Assembly: GCA_003952965.2 (NCBI GenBank)
Contig: CM025855.1
Span: 5,211,848-5,275,847 of the forward strand
Direction of reading: 5' to 3'
Source: Morella rubra
Taxonomy: Eukaryota; Streptophyta; Magnoliopsida; Fagales; Myricaceae
Length of the DNA stretch: 64,000 nucleotides
Part shown: one piece after another, positions 22,300 through 33,859 of the stretch
Layout: the number at the start of each line of letters is the position of its first letter
How positions within the stretch are numbered: the first letter of the stretch is position 1
The notes under the pieces: generated by a model
What the model saw: only the letters and a program-made list of their open reading frames with translations
The model's database searches: none
Told to the model about the DNA's origin: nothing
Position numbers and translations under genes: made by a program

Positions 22300-24695
22300 G
22301 TAAGCCTTGTGAAACTTTACCATTGGATTCTCTCTGTCTCATGGCATTATCCATTTTTAGCCGATGTTCAGATAGTTATACCTCTTGTCTCCTAGCGTGA
22401 CGGTCATGGGGGGTTTTACAAGGAAATCCGCGCGCTGGACCTGAGCAATGAAACCATTGAACCTACCTGGGCTTAAGTCAAATTATTCCCCATCTTTAAA
22501 CTTAGCCAAGTGTACAAAGGGGTCCCACAAGACCCTTGTTTTAACGTGTACACAATATGCCCTTTCTGATTAGCTTAATTAATACCGTAATACGAAATTG
22601 TAGGTACTCTTCCTTAGGAGTATAGACTTGGGACCTTTTAGGTTGATTCTCACCCATTTCCGATGGTGGAAGCGAGAGATGTACTTAGCGTCAACAAATC
22701 CCTCCCGAACCAAGCCAACATTAATGGCGGATGCCGAACCATAGTGACACCGAAGAAAGTGATTTGGTAGGTTGGTTTGAACGGGAGAATCTTAGTTTTG
22801 GCTTTGACCTGTCACAACCTATCATGTTTAATTACAGCCCCAATTATTTTACTCGATCGGCTCGACGTAAAAATCATCACTCTTCAATAATCTCACGTGG
22901 AGTACATCATGGAACAACAAACTCAAAGCATAGCAAGTAGCGTTACCGCCGTACATGGTCAGATGAGATTACCTTTTCGCGGATGCCGACAGGTGTTAAG
23001 GGTTGTGACTCTCTGATTGTGCCACCAATTATCGAGAGACGAAGATCATAGGCTCTTTTCGATGGAGTAGATCAAAGGCAACGTCATACTCTTCATTAAT
23101 AGGTTTTTTTGTACAGTGGTATACGGGCGCAAAAAGAGGTAGGTAGAGAGGGAGACCTGCAGTACTTCTCGTAAGGGTCAACCCTAAAAGTACTATAACC
23201 CTACAAACAAACCCCTGTAAACATTAATTAAACATGAACTTATAGATCACAGTACACTAGATTTAGATATTACGCTATATATAATAATGTTGCTCGATAA
23301 CATGCTTCTATAATTGTTTTTTGTTCTATTTATTTGGAAGCCTGAAATATATAAAGAAAGTATATTGACTATATATATATATATATATTATTGGGTTTAA
23401 GAGATCTTTTTGGATAAGTTGGAAATAAAGGAAGGTAAAATCCAGAAGAGATTATGAGAGGTCAAATGGATTCTCAGAAGACAGAATGCGAGGGGAATTA
23501 ATGCTGGAAATGCTAATGCTTCCATCTTTAGAGATGGAGGCCGCCCATCTTGGTAGGTTCTGTGAAAGAAAACTCATCTAATAGACGTTTACAAAGGCAC
23601 TAGGAGGGAGAAGTTTTGAAGAAGGCTAAGGATGTCAATGGTGACGGTGGTTTTGTTATCTTCGACTCAATACTGCTGTGGACAATATTGATGATTGAGA
23701 TCACGTCGAAGGAGCCTCCATCCATGACGAGGTTGATGAGTCCAGAAATGATGCTTCGGAGATCGTAATTAAGGAGCGCGACTTTGGTTTCTCCCCCTGA
23801 TATATAGATTATCTGGGGGTATTTAACTTTTCTAACGTGACTAAGGTCGTCGGAGTCATTGTCGACGAAAGCTATAGCATCATGAAGGTATCGCGATTCT
23901 CACATCAGAGTTAAGCTTTTGAAGTTCGGTTGAGAGACATACGTTTTTTGTCTTAGCTTGTCGGAGGATGTGATTCCTGCTTTTTGCTGTGCAGCTCCCT
24001 AAAAGACCCGCTGACATAGTCCACCCATTCTATTGTGTCAGTGGGTGCTTAATTCTCTATGGCAAACAGTTTGTTGCAAGGTACTAGCCGTGTCAAATCC
24101 ATGGAAATAGCTACAAAAACTAAAAAGAATTAGTTTCAGAGGGATGGATACATATTTAAACTAATACTGATCCAATCTGCAGTTAGGGTTGTTACAAACA
24201 AATACTTGGAGGCATATGGGTCATGTTTTTTTCTTTTTTTGAGAGAGAGAGAGAAGGGGGGGGGGGGGGGGAGGGGGGAGTTTCAGCTATAGCCATAGTG
24301 TCTTCAGAATGGATTGTTTTCTCATGAATATTATGTGCGATCATAGTTATCTTATATATTATCTTGTTGCCAATTCCTTAGTTGTTACCTTGCCCTTTAT
24401 TGGTAATGTTGGATATAGGGTAAGAAGGAAATGAATTTGCTACCTTAGTTCTTACTCGTACTTAGTAGGCTGACAGCTGTCAGGGTTCCATTTATTTTCT
24501 TTTTTTTTCCGCTTTTTTTGGGTCTCACCCTCAAACTCGGTTTGCTACATCTTTGGTAGAGATTGCAAATGGAAAACATTCTAGTACCTTGTTTTCTTAA
24601 TCATTATTGTACAATCTTTTAGTAGTTTGTAAGTTCAATATTATATATTGATCATCAATGGACTAACATGATTAAATTGTGGAGAACGAAATCAG
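22300..24695 (+). other. Putative long first intron of the Gln-rich gene
   Basis: No gene was recognised here. It holds a (TA)n run at 23371-23389, a GA run followed by a long G tract at about 24241-24280, and a less AT-rich block (about 23400-24060) that could be a captured fragment but shows no motif I know. Confidence 0.35.
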
Positions 24696-24698
24696 AAT

Positions 24699-27600
24699 AT
24701 GGAGACTGATCAAGTCTCAGGTGGTCAAGACGTAGAAGCATCTAATTTGGAGTTCGACTTACTTGCCTTCGTTGAAGAAAACTTAATGGAGGATCCCAAT
24801 ACCCAGTTTCCTTCAAATCATCCAGATCAGAGCGAAACGGCCGGGAACTACTCCACTGTACGTGAATCGTTACGACTTTTCAATGCATATATAGTGCACT
24901 GACTCTCATGAGTTCGAAATTCTTAATTTTGAACCTTTCTTAGTGAAAAAGTAAAGAGCAAATTCTTTTTGAACATGTGCATTTCCATGGAAAATAAAGA
25001 CGACCAAATTGAGCCTGTCAATAGGACGATCATGATGGTGGATAGCCCATTTTACTGATGTTTATTGTCAAATTATATATGTTTTAGCAAGAGGTTGTGG
25101 AGCTGGGTTCGTCATCTGGAAGCAATCAGCAGCTGATTAACCAAACAAACTCGAAGCAGAACCTCACATTCTCTACATTGAGTAGCGACATCTCGGAGGT
25201 CCCTACAGGAGTACAGCTTGAACATGCTCCAAACTCAGCACAGCAAGTTGTAGCCTTCAATCCTTCACTAATAGAGACATCACAATGCTACCATCCAACA
25301 ACAGTACACACTTCATCTTTGCAGTCTTTAAGTAGAGAAATGTGTTCATTATCATTAAATAACTTAAATCTGTAGCACTTTCACAGTTACTATATATGTT
25401 AGTTCTAGTACAATACTACAGATCAGCTAGTTAGAATCTGACCTAATAAGGCTATATCTCAATCCATATACATTAGGTTCATTTATTTGAATGGTTTTGA
25501 GCGCACAGAAATGTATGATATTCACGTCACATTAAGCCATTTCTATGATCATTTGTGTCCCGTTAATTGACCAGGACTTCATGGAGACCGAAGCTGCAGC
25601 AGATGAACAATATTGTGATCAGCCTCATGAACCTAATATTGGGAGCCCTTACTGGAACTGTTCAGAATATGCTTGTACTACTCTTGAAAACCCAGGCCCT
25701 CCAGTTGTTGATACTCCAAGCTTTGCACAGTTGCGATCATCCTCCTTCTCTACAACATTAATGGGAGCGTCGCAACCATTTCCTCAGCCAGTATTGGTAA
25801 GGTTCTTTTAGTTCCTCAACACATAACCGAGTAAGTAGTTAATTTATGCATTGATATGTGCCCCATTTTCTTAACTTCTTTTTGTTTTCTAGGAGAATGT
25901 GGAGCCAAGGTCGTCAGCTGGAACGACTAATCAATCCCTTCTGACTGATGCAAGCTTCAACCAGAACCTCAACCAATCTGCACACTCAAGTTTTGAGAGC
26001 TTTAATGCTCCACACATGACCGCTCCAAATGTGAGGCAACCAAATTTAGCCTTCTGTAGTTCTCCTTAATTCTCAAGAACGTTACAACAATATCCTCAAG
26101 CGATTATATACTTCACATTATAAGCTTAATTACACATGATTTTGTTTTCTTTCTTTGCGGGTTTATAATTGCAGCCTTTTTTTCTTTCTTTTTGCTAATG
26201 TGGTTCAAAGTCCTTTATTGTGTCCATAGAGCAAAAGATCACCAGTGACTACGATCATGTCAGGTCGGGTTTGTCGCACAAGATGGAGCTGGTCAGTCAT
26301 TTCAAGCTGAAAATGAGGCCAGTACTATGATCTACCCCAATCAGATGCAGATGAATGCTGCGGCGCCTGGGATTAATGCTACTCAACTTGAGCGTATGAC
26401 TCGGTATGGCAATAAGTTCTGTTCTTTTCGATATAGAATCACAGTCATCGCACTCATACTGATATTTACTTTCGTATAATATTCTCTCATTCTCTTCTCC
26501 TCTTCTGCTCGGTTTCTGTTCACTATCACTTATCCTGATGATAGGTCCCAAAGTTTGGATCAACCTAATGATTTTGGAGCAAATAATCAAATGCTGCAAA
26601 ACATCACAGGCAATAATTTCCCCAGCATCAGCCAGCAATTGCCATCTCTCGGACCCACTTTATACCCTCAAAACACAGTGCGTCGTGCAACTCAGACGTT
26701 TATTCTACGTCATCAATTTGTGTTTTATTCGGCTAGCTTCATTTTATGACGTTAATGTCTGTTTGACTAAGTCAAAGTTGTTCACTTTGAGCAGATAGGG
26801 GTACAAACAATAAATCTAAGACCATTTCCAGTCGACCAACGGCGGGCCACTCTACTCCCCCAGAATCAGAACGCTCCATACAGACCCTCGACTCAATTGG
26901 GGTATATGACTTGTCATCTTCAAAAAAATTTATGCATAATGCTGTTCGTATGAATGTGCAATATTTATGGTATTTTGTTCAGATGCTTGTTTTGATTTAC
27001 TATGTAATCTTGAAACTCAGGCCCCAAGCAACTGATGTCATAACAGCTAATGCGTATGACCCGCAACGTTTGAACTTCATGCTTCCTCAAGCTAATTATG
27101 CGCTTTCAAGGTGCTTTTCAAGTAATTGCTTATCAATACCGGCCGCCCATGCACGCGTGCACATTTTTTTCTACAAGCACATGACTGATTGATTCTTATG
27201 TTTCAGGCCCCAACAGCTGTCTAATCTGCAGTTCATGCGACAACCTAACCAAGTCTCGCAAGTTGCAAATGCATTTGGTCCTCAATATCAATCCATGCAA
27301 CCTGGACTCTCTCTGCCTCCTGGGTACCTTTGTCTGTCTTATGTTCTTAATTATACAGTGCTAACTTTAGCTTTGATAAAATTAAGCAAAGCTTGGCCGG
27401 CATACCCACAATGAAAATTGCTTTAATGATATTCCGATTATAGGCCACGAAGAGTCGTGTATCCTCAACTGAATCAAGTCCCGGTACACCCTCACATATG
27501 CGATCCGCAAGGTTACAAGTACCCATTGCTGCCTGATCAGCAGCTTTCTGTCTCGGCCAGGTACTTCTGCTTCTGTCTGGAATAGTTAACGTAGATCTGT

Positions 27601-29986
27601 TAATGACCTATCTGTTTTTTACCTTTTCACTGTACCTAAGTAAGGAGTGTAAGGATTTTCGAAAATGTAGGCTCTCCCAACAGGCAAAGTATCAACAAGA
27701 AGTCAACCAGCTCTGGACAACACAAAACTCGTCAGTAACGGGATCTTATTTGCTTTCACATTAATTTTGCTTTCATCCTTTTCATCTAAGATAGTGCTAA
27801 GTGCTATAGCTTTCAGTGAAGGTAACTTGGTCTATATAGCATCTTGCTGAACTCATTGTCTACTAAACTTTTGCGTTTAGGCTCCCGCAGTTGTACGGAC
27901 ATCAACAACAACTTAATCAGTTCAGTCAATGGAATCCTAACGTTTATCCACAACTTGGCAGTTCCATGCTGCAGGAACCGATGATGCTTTCTGGGTAGGA
28001 ACCTCTGCAGTACTTTAAAGCCTCGTAAATGTGATGAAGAAACAACGTTAAGATTGGTCAAAACGGACCAAAGATCAAGACTTCTGTGTCTGATAAATCT
28101 TCTTTACATGCTTATCCTCATTATTTTTTTGTTGAATTTAGGTCCCAACAGGTGGATCATTATGGACAGTCTAATCCTTATACCTCCGTGACATATGCAT
28201 CCAATCCCCAGCAAAATTACTCCACAGGAGCTGGACCTTTCCCATTGCCTAGGTATGTATATAAATTCCAATATTTCATTTAGATCAGTGTAAATAATAT
28301 GTTTTCATTTAATTTATTCGTTTAGTTTGTCTTTTTCCTTTTCTTTTCCTTCCCTTTCTTGTGTTTTGTTTTTATTAGTATAATCAAGTCGTTTTTGTTG
28401 TTAGGCCTCAATGGTCGTACGGTCAGAAGCATCAACTTGACCAAGCCTGGGACTCGCAACCTTTTGGCTCCATGCTGCCTCGATCTTCAATGTTTTCTAG
28501 GTACGCATTTCACTTTTCTATCGATGCATGCATGTGATGATCATGAACAGAGCTGAAATAGCCAGAATACGGCTTATATAGAATGCACGTAATTTGGCAA
28601 GCTTTTATCTTACATTCAGCACTTCTAAACGTAGGCCTCAACTGTACTCCAAGCATCAACAGCTCAATCAAGCTCCTGAGACAGTTATTGGCATTGATCC
28701 TGAACCATTAATCAACCTCTTACCGCCTCGTTCTTCAACCTCTTCTGGGTACCTAAATTATCTCTTTGCTTCAAGTTATTAATTTCAGCAACTAGTTACT
28801 GAAATATTATTTCTACGTACGGTTCACAGCTTGTTCTGCTCTTTTTTGGGCCTCTTTTTTTGCTTTTTTTTTCTTCTTCTTTTTTGGGGTGGTATACTGT
28901 ACTTGGGGGGCAAGATTTTCTTGCATTGATGATATATGTTTCAACATTGAGTTTAACAATTAAAACATGCATGCACTAACTTTTCATGCTCTTCTTCTGC
29001 TGTAGTTTACAGGGCACACTGATCACTGATGGATTACAGAATCATACAGCTAGGCAAGGTGTCTCCTACCTTAGTACTCCTGGCACAAATATCCAGCAAA
29101 CTCAAATCCCGAACTCTCTATCTCAGCTGCAGGTAGAAATCTTTTACTGGATTTGTTATTGGAGAATGAATTTCCTTCTCCTCCTTTTCTAATGGATAAT
29201 CAATAATCTTGTCAGCTGGAAATTGAGGGTCTAAAGACCAAAGTAGCAGTCCCTGATCTGAGTGAAACACTGCTGAGCAGCTCCAAAGAGGTATCCTCTA
29301 CATTGTTGTGAATCTTTTTGGGTGAAGATTATCTTACAACTAATTACATCCAAGTACCCAATTAGTTTTATTAGCTCTGCCTCTTCCTAGTGGCTTACTA
29401 ACATGTAAGTTTCAGAAAGGACCGGTGGAAGGAGACAGACGTGCAGGGAAACGACGTGTGTCGGAAGAACAGGGAGACACACAGTTGCCATCTAAACGCT
29501 CCAGGGTATGACGTACAAAACACAAAATGATTAAATAGGGAACACGGAAAACAAACCCTATAATGTAAAAGCTAATAGTAACAGATGCGAAGTTCTCCTT
29601 TGTACTTGCCAGAATGATGAGGTGTATTTTTTTGTGAATTTGATCTAATTCAGAGGGAAACAAAACGGCAAGAAACCAGTTCAACACCCTACAGCCATAA
29701 AGAAGATCAGGACAGGACTTCTCTATCCCAAGGAACTGAAGTTGAAAAATCTAATCTTTCCAATCGTTCTCAGCTGACGAGGTTATATGAACGTCAAAAT
29801 TCCGTTTCATGCGCCTTCACTGTCTCTCTTTCAAGCTCTCTTTCTGTTCACTCTTTACGGAAATCCAAACGAAGCAGTGTGGTTTATCGTTTCAGGCGAA
29901 TGATCAAGAATGCTGTTTATGATCCACTATTTGAGGGGCTCGGTCTACCTGTTGACCCTCATCTCCGGCTGTTTTCTGCAAGCTAG
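24699..29986 (+). CDS. Gln/Asn/Pro-rich protein with tandemly duplicated exons, function unknown
   Basis: I do not recognise the family. Twenty exons join in frame to 814 aa: 24699-24857, 25088-25303, 25575-25796, 25893-26030, 26264-26403, 26545-26677, 26795-26901, 27021-27110, 27207-27323, 27444-27560, 27671-27730, 27881-27994, 28142-28252, 28405-28500, 28635-28748, 29006-29132, 29216-29290, 29416-29505, 29654-29781, 29896-29986. The donor at 25303 is the least certain. The N-terminus is acidic (FDLLAFVEENLMEDPN). Eight consecutive exons (27021-28748) are all phase 2 to phase 2, begin G|CCxCAA or similar and encode variants of RPQ-LY-hQQ-LNQ. The C-terminal part is charged, with basic KRR and KRSR patches, and ends KNAVYDPLFEGLGLPVDPHL plus RLFSAS. 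There is no membrane segment or signal peptide. The acidic, Gln-rich and basic composition suggests a nuclear, perhaps transcription-related protein; that is inference only. Confidence 0.8.
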
Positions 29987-30430
29987 TTGTGGTAAGTGCT
30001 TCGACATGGTTGCTTTGAAGAATTTCAGAAGAAAACAAATGCTTCCGCATGCTGATTGATTCTTCTTTTTGACCCTCAATGCCAGTTTACGACCCAGTTT
30101 TAGAACTGCGGTCCCTTTTTTTCTCAGAACACTTCCTTTTTCATTGAAATGGATCTCTAGGAAACTGAATACTTTTGCACACTCGCTGGCTAAATGGACC
30201 GGCTTTGTGATTGTTTAATTTCTTAGCCAAAAACAAAAAGGATCAAGATATTGAGATCTGCAAATAGTGATGTATTTAACCTGCCTAATCTGTTTCTTTC
30301 TTTAAATGTCACAGGAAATGGTACACCATGGGGTTTGATGAATTAAGTGTGAGGTCGGCCGAATTTGGCCATCTTCAAGATAGGAACTCCTATATGAACT
30401 TTGAATAATTTAGACTGTTGCTTAACTCTG
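29987..30430 (+). other. 3' UTR region of the Gln-rich gene
   Basis: AT-rich sequence follows the stop codon (TAG at 29984-29986). An additional intron is possible because GTAAGTGC occurs 5 bp after the stop and a TTTAAATGTCACAG acceptor lies at about 30302-30315. Confidence 0.4.
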
Positions 30431-30930
30431 AACTCTTAAAGAGAGAACATATTCAAGTTTTGTTTCCCTTTTCAATTGTCAATGATTGTGTCCAGCCTTT
30501 GGAAATTCATGTTCTAACTCCTCTAGGCAAGCATCTGATGAAAAAGCAACGAATATCACGAGGATTGAGTCAAAATAGGACACAATAGATAAAAAGGGTG
30601 AACCACAGTTATCCTCAGGTATTTCCATTCCAATGCTTAAACAAATACATGCCATAAGTACTGTTTTCAACCGTCAATACCATGAAACAGATTCTCGTCC
30701 TACTATGACTGGTCCAATCCGTCCTTTTCTTGGTGCCAAATCTACTTCCATACCTCTTTTCCGTACAATCCCACAGACGCAAACCATAATAACAAGAAAA
30801 TGTCCTGATATCTAAAACCCGGAACCGGCCTTAACAAAACCATGAATCAGTTTCACAGTATGATTCTTCACGGGAGTAACCTTTAGTTAAAAGACAAAGT
30901 AGCATATCTAATCCATCATTAAGATCAACC

Positions 30931-32729
30931 TCAATAAAGAGTGTTATCAAACACCCAAGGTTCATGTAGAAACAGCTCCCGACCATTCATTTGGACTGCT
31001 CCCGAAGCTAAATCCTCTGCTCGTTTTCTATCTGCTTCAGCCTTTCTAGCTGATGCATCAGCCTCCTGCATTAAAGAACATTTGTATGGTTGATTATTCT
31101 AGGCAGATCACTTGATTATATCCCACTGATCAAGGGATCTTAGAAACAATGAATAGAAACGCAAGTGGGAGACCATGTAACTTAAGTCCTGAGGCAAGTC
31201 AAGGAAATCAGATTGCATGGCTGGACACTCCAAAGCATGCAATTCTACTTAGCTAGGAGCAGAACTAAGATTTTGACATCCAATTCTTTGAATATGATTC
31301 ACTCTTTTTCCATAACCACTAATTCTTCAGTAGTCAAAGTACTACTTACTAACAGTTAATGTACGAACTGGAATGTGTAGTTCATTGAACACCTTAGGAG
31401 AAGAAGCAGAGGGCAGACATCCTCTGCAATGGATTCAGACACAGACGATCATTTTTGAATAATGAGACAAAAAAATCATTAACTTTATAAAAGTTGGTGG
31501 TGGCAAGAACCAGATATAACTGATATATGCAAGCCAGTAGTGCCTGAAAAATCTACCGCTTCAATCGGCCAGTAAAATTTCTCATTTGTCACAAACAATA
31601 CAGTCAGGGTTTCCTCTGTGCATCAGGGGCCAGCTTTTATCTCCAACTGTGCATTTTTCAACTTTTGAATAAGCCCCTTATAAAATTCCATTGCCTTCAC
31701 AGAAACAGCTGGAGATAACATGCTGAAAATTGTCTTGAAGCACAGAAGGGGTTCATAATGAGTTGGCTTCTTCTCTGGGTAACACCAGCAGAATTTTTGA
31801 ATTAACAATGCACGTTCACGTGGGGAAGAAGTGGGATAGGGCTAGATGGTCAATTTTGACAAGAGATTACAGGGTTGTGCAAAAACTAACACCTGGACGA
31901 GGTGTAGATACAGCCATTTTACTCGTGTAATGCTTGAGTTCTTATCCTGCTACAGTAATGTAGCAATTAAGTATTACATAGCTCCATGGGGTTGGCAAGG
32001 AAATACCACTCTCAGGGTTGCTACCCAAAGGCTGCCGCTAGGGTGCCACCAACTCCTTCCTAACCTTCACCTTCAAAAAGGAAAAAGAATAAGAAAAAAA
32101 ACACTCCCTACCCCTCAGGAATTTCACTCGTCATTTTTGGCAAGTGAGCATTGGCCCTGCATCGAAGGGAAGATTGGAGTGTATACACCAAATCACCAAT
32201 CTCTCCACCCTATGTATATAGTAATATGACATCACCTCACCACAAATACATCGAAAGCATGTCTCATGCCAATCATTCCTCGTAGAGATACATCAACTTG
32301 GCAATAGGCTAATTCACGACTACCGTTGTTTCTTAATTCGTTCAGTCAATATCCCAATAAATTAAACCACATAAGATCATCCAAACCACTTACCCAAAAA
32401 AATAAAAACAAGATAATCCAAACCGAGAAACTGATGAAAGATAGAACCAACACAAAACCCCCATCGTCTATTTTGATGAATATGATCTCCTTAAACAGTT
32501 AAAAGGGAAACCGTGATAATTTAATGACATAGAACGTAATGAAGCGGATTAAATTTATAAATTAAAAAGGGGAGAAGGAAAACCCTAATGCGAGTTTTTA
32601 AGATAGAGAGAAATAGGAGGCGGAGAGGACCTTCTGTCGCTTCCAGGAGAGGAACTGAGCCTCCGTGATGGCGCTAGGCCTTGGATTCTGATTACCCTGT
32701 TTTTCCCGCTCTTCCGCTTGTTCTCCCAT
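30931..32729 (-). CDS. Small DFRP/ZC3H15 C-terminus-like protein (77 aa)
   Basis: Two exons, 32631-32729 (33 codons) and 30931-31065 (44 codons plus TGA), join in phase 0 across a 1.57-kb intron. The product starts MGEQAEEREK, continues ITEAQFLSWKRQK, has an Ala/Lys/Arg/Glu helix (ASARKAEADRKRAEDLA), and ends GRELFLHEPWVFDNTLY. The F-x-x-W-K-x-x-K, charged helix and GRELF order resembles the C-terminal region of DRG-family regulatory proteins (human ZC3H15, yeast Tma46), which bind translation-associated DRG GTPases. No CCCH zinc fingers are present, so it would be a short free-standing version. A start at the only upstream Met and clean splice signals support it. The function is inferred from limited motif resemblance. 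Confidence 0.65.
31066..32630 (-). other. Intron of the small DFRP-like gene
   Basis: The donor is at 32630 and the acceptor at 31066 (minus strand). Open frames on either strand here (for example 31846-32229) have no recognisable motifs. Confidence 0.55.
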
Positions 32730-33083
32730 TTTCTTTTCCTTTCTGCCAAACGGCTGGTCTGTCTGGTGGCGCGTTGTGCATGCAGTCCGGCGCGGTCTAT
32801 CGGCGTTTACCCTTCGTCATATATGATACGCCATACTAAAGCCAAACGACGCCTGTTTGTTATCTTTTCTGAGGTCAACTTTTCGTTAAAAACCATTCAC
32901 TTGTTAGAAAAAAAAATTTAGCAAGAAAATAAAAAAAAAATTACACTAAAATCATCATCATCTTCTCTCTTTTTTTTTTTTTTAACAAACTCTATAAAAA
33001 ATCAAATTTTCAAAATTTTGCTTTCCAAAATATCACTCAAAAATATATAAAGAGAGGATTTCAGTTAGAGAAAATTCCGTTAA

Positions 33084-33262
33084 GGTGGTGTTCTTTTTTT
33101 AAAATTTTAAAATATAAAAATTTCTAACAAAATAAACATATTTTAAAATTTTTAACTTTTATATTTATACACTCTACTTTTTACTATCATCAATAAATTT
33201 TAATAAAATAAAAATTTTAAAAATTTAAAATTTTCCTTTAAAATTTTGACAAAGAACACCCT
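33084..33262. mobile_element. AT-rich MITE-like inverted repeat
   Basis: The ends GGTGGTGTTCTTT and AAAGAACACCCTC are inverted, and the AT-rich inside (TTAAAATTTTAAAAT runs) is foldback. Length about 180 bp. I could not settle a target duplication, so the class (PIF/Harbinger-like by size and TIR style) is tentative. Confidence 0.6.
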
Positions 33263-33859
33263 CAGTTTATGTGTATTTATTTATTTTTTTACATGACACA
33301 AATTATTCGACCTGGCACCTAATGGAGGAGGTGTGTACGATTTAATTGTGGGTGTGGCACGAAGGTATTGGTGGTGACGCGACGTTCGGGGGGTAGATGT
33401 CAGTTTTTACCATTAGTGTTGCGTTTTTACTTTTTAGGACCAGGACAGGAAATGTTGTGCAAATAGGGGCCTTTTTTTTCGTGTTTTCCAGCAAGATTCA
33501 CGACTTTTTAATTTAATGAGAGTATAAATTAATTATCTTCACATTATACCCAAAAAAAAGTGCAAAAAAATTCATTAATGCCTATCTTTTTTCCCAAAAT
33601 AGACTAATATTAACCCCCAAAAATGGCACTGAGTACAAGTGTGCTTATTTCTTAATGGTATATCTTATGCAGTTCATAGACATTTCTTGATTAGACTTGT
33701 GGGCTATTCCAACCCCTATGCTATTTTTCCCTAATCAATTATGATCATTAGCTAATAGCAACAGCAAAAACGCTTAGATAAAAAAGAAACTGCAAACACG
33801 TTTTACAAGCCTTGGGGCCACTACCGAGCATCAGGGAATGGGATCTCTTCACGATGTCA
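33263..33859. other. Spacer between the DFRP-like gene and SULTR2
   Basis: No exon seen. It holds the probable 3' UTR of the minus-strand sulfate transporter near 33750-33859. Confidence 0.5.

Noticed and set aside
22731-22940. A short coding exon in the long intron of the Gln-rich gene
   Set aside because: Composition is ordinary, no splice signals fit, and the residues match nothing known to me.
23371-24280. (TA)n and poly-G tracts as regulatory signals
   Set aside because: They are simple microsatellites within an intron; nothing in the sequence ties them to regulation.
31846-32229. A 127-codon plus-strand gene
   Set aside because: It lies inside the intron of the minus-strand DFRP-like gene, has no motif, and composition is like the surrounding intron.
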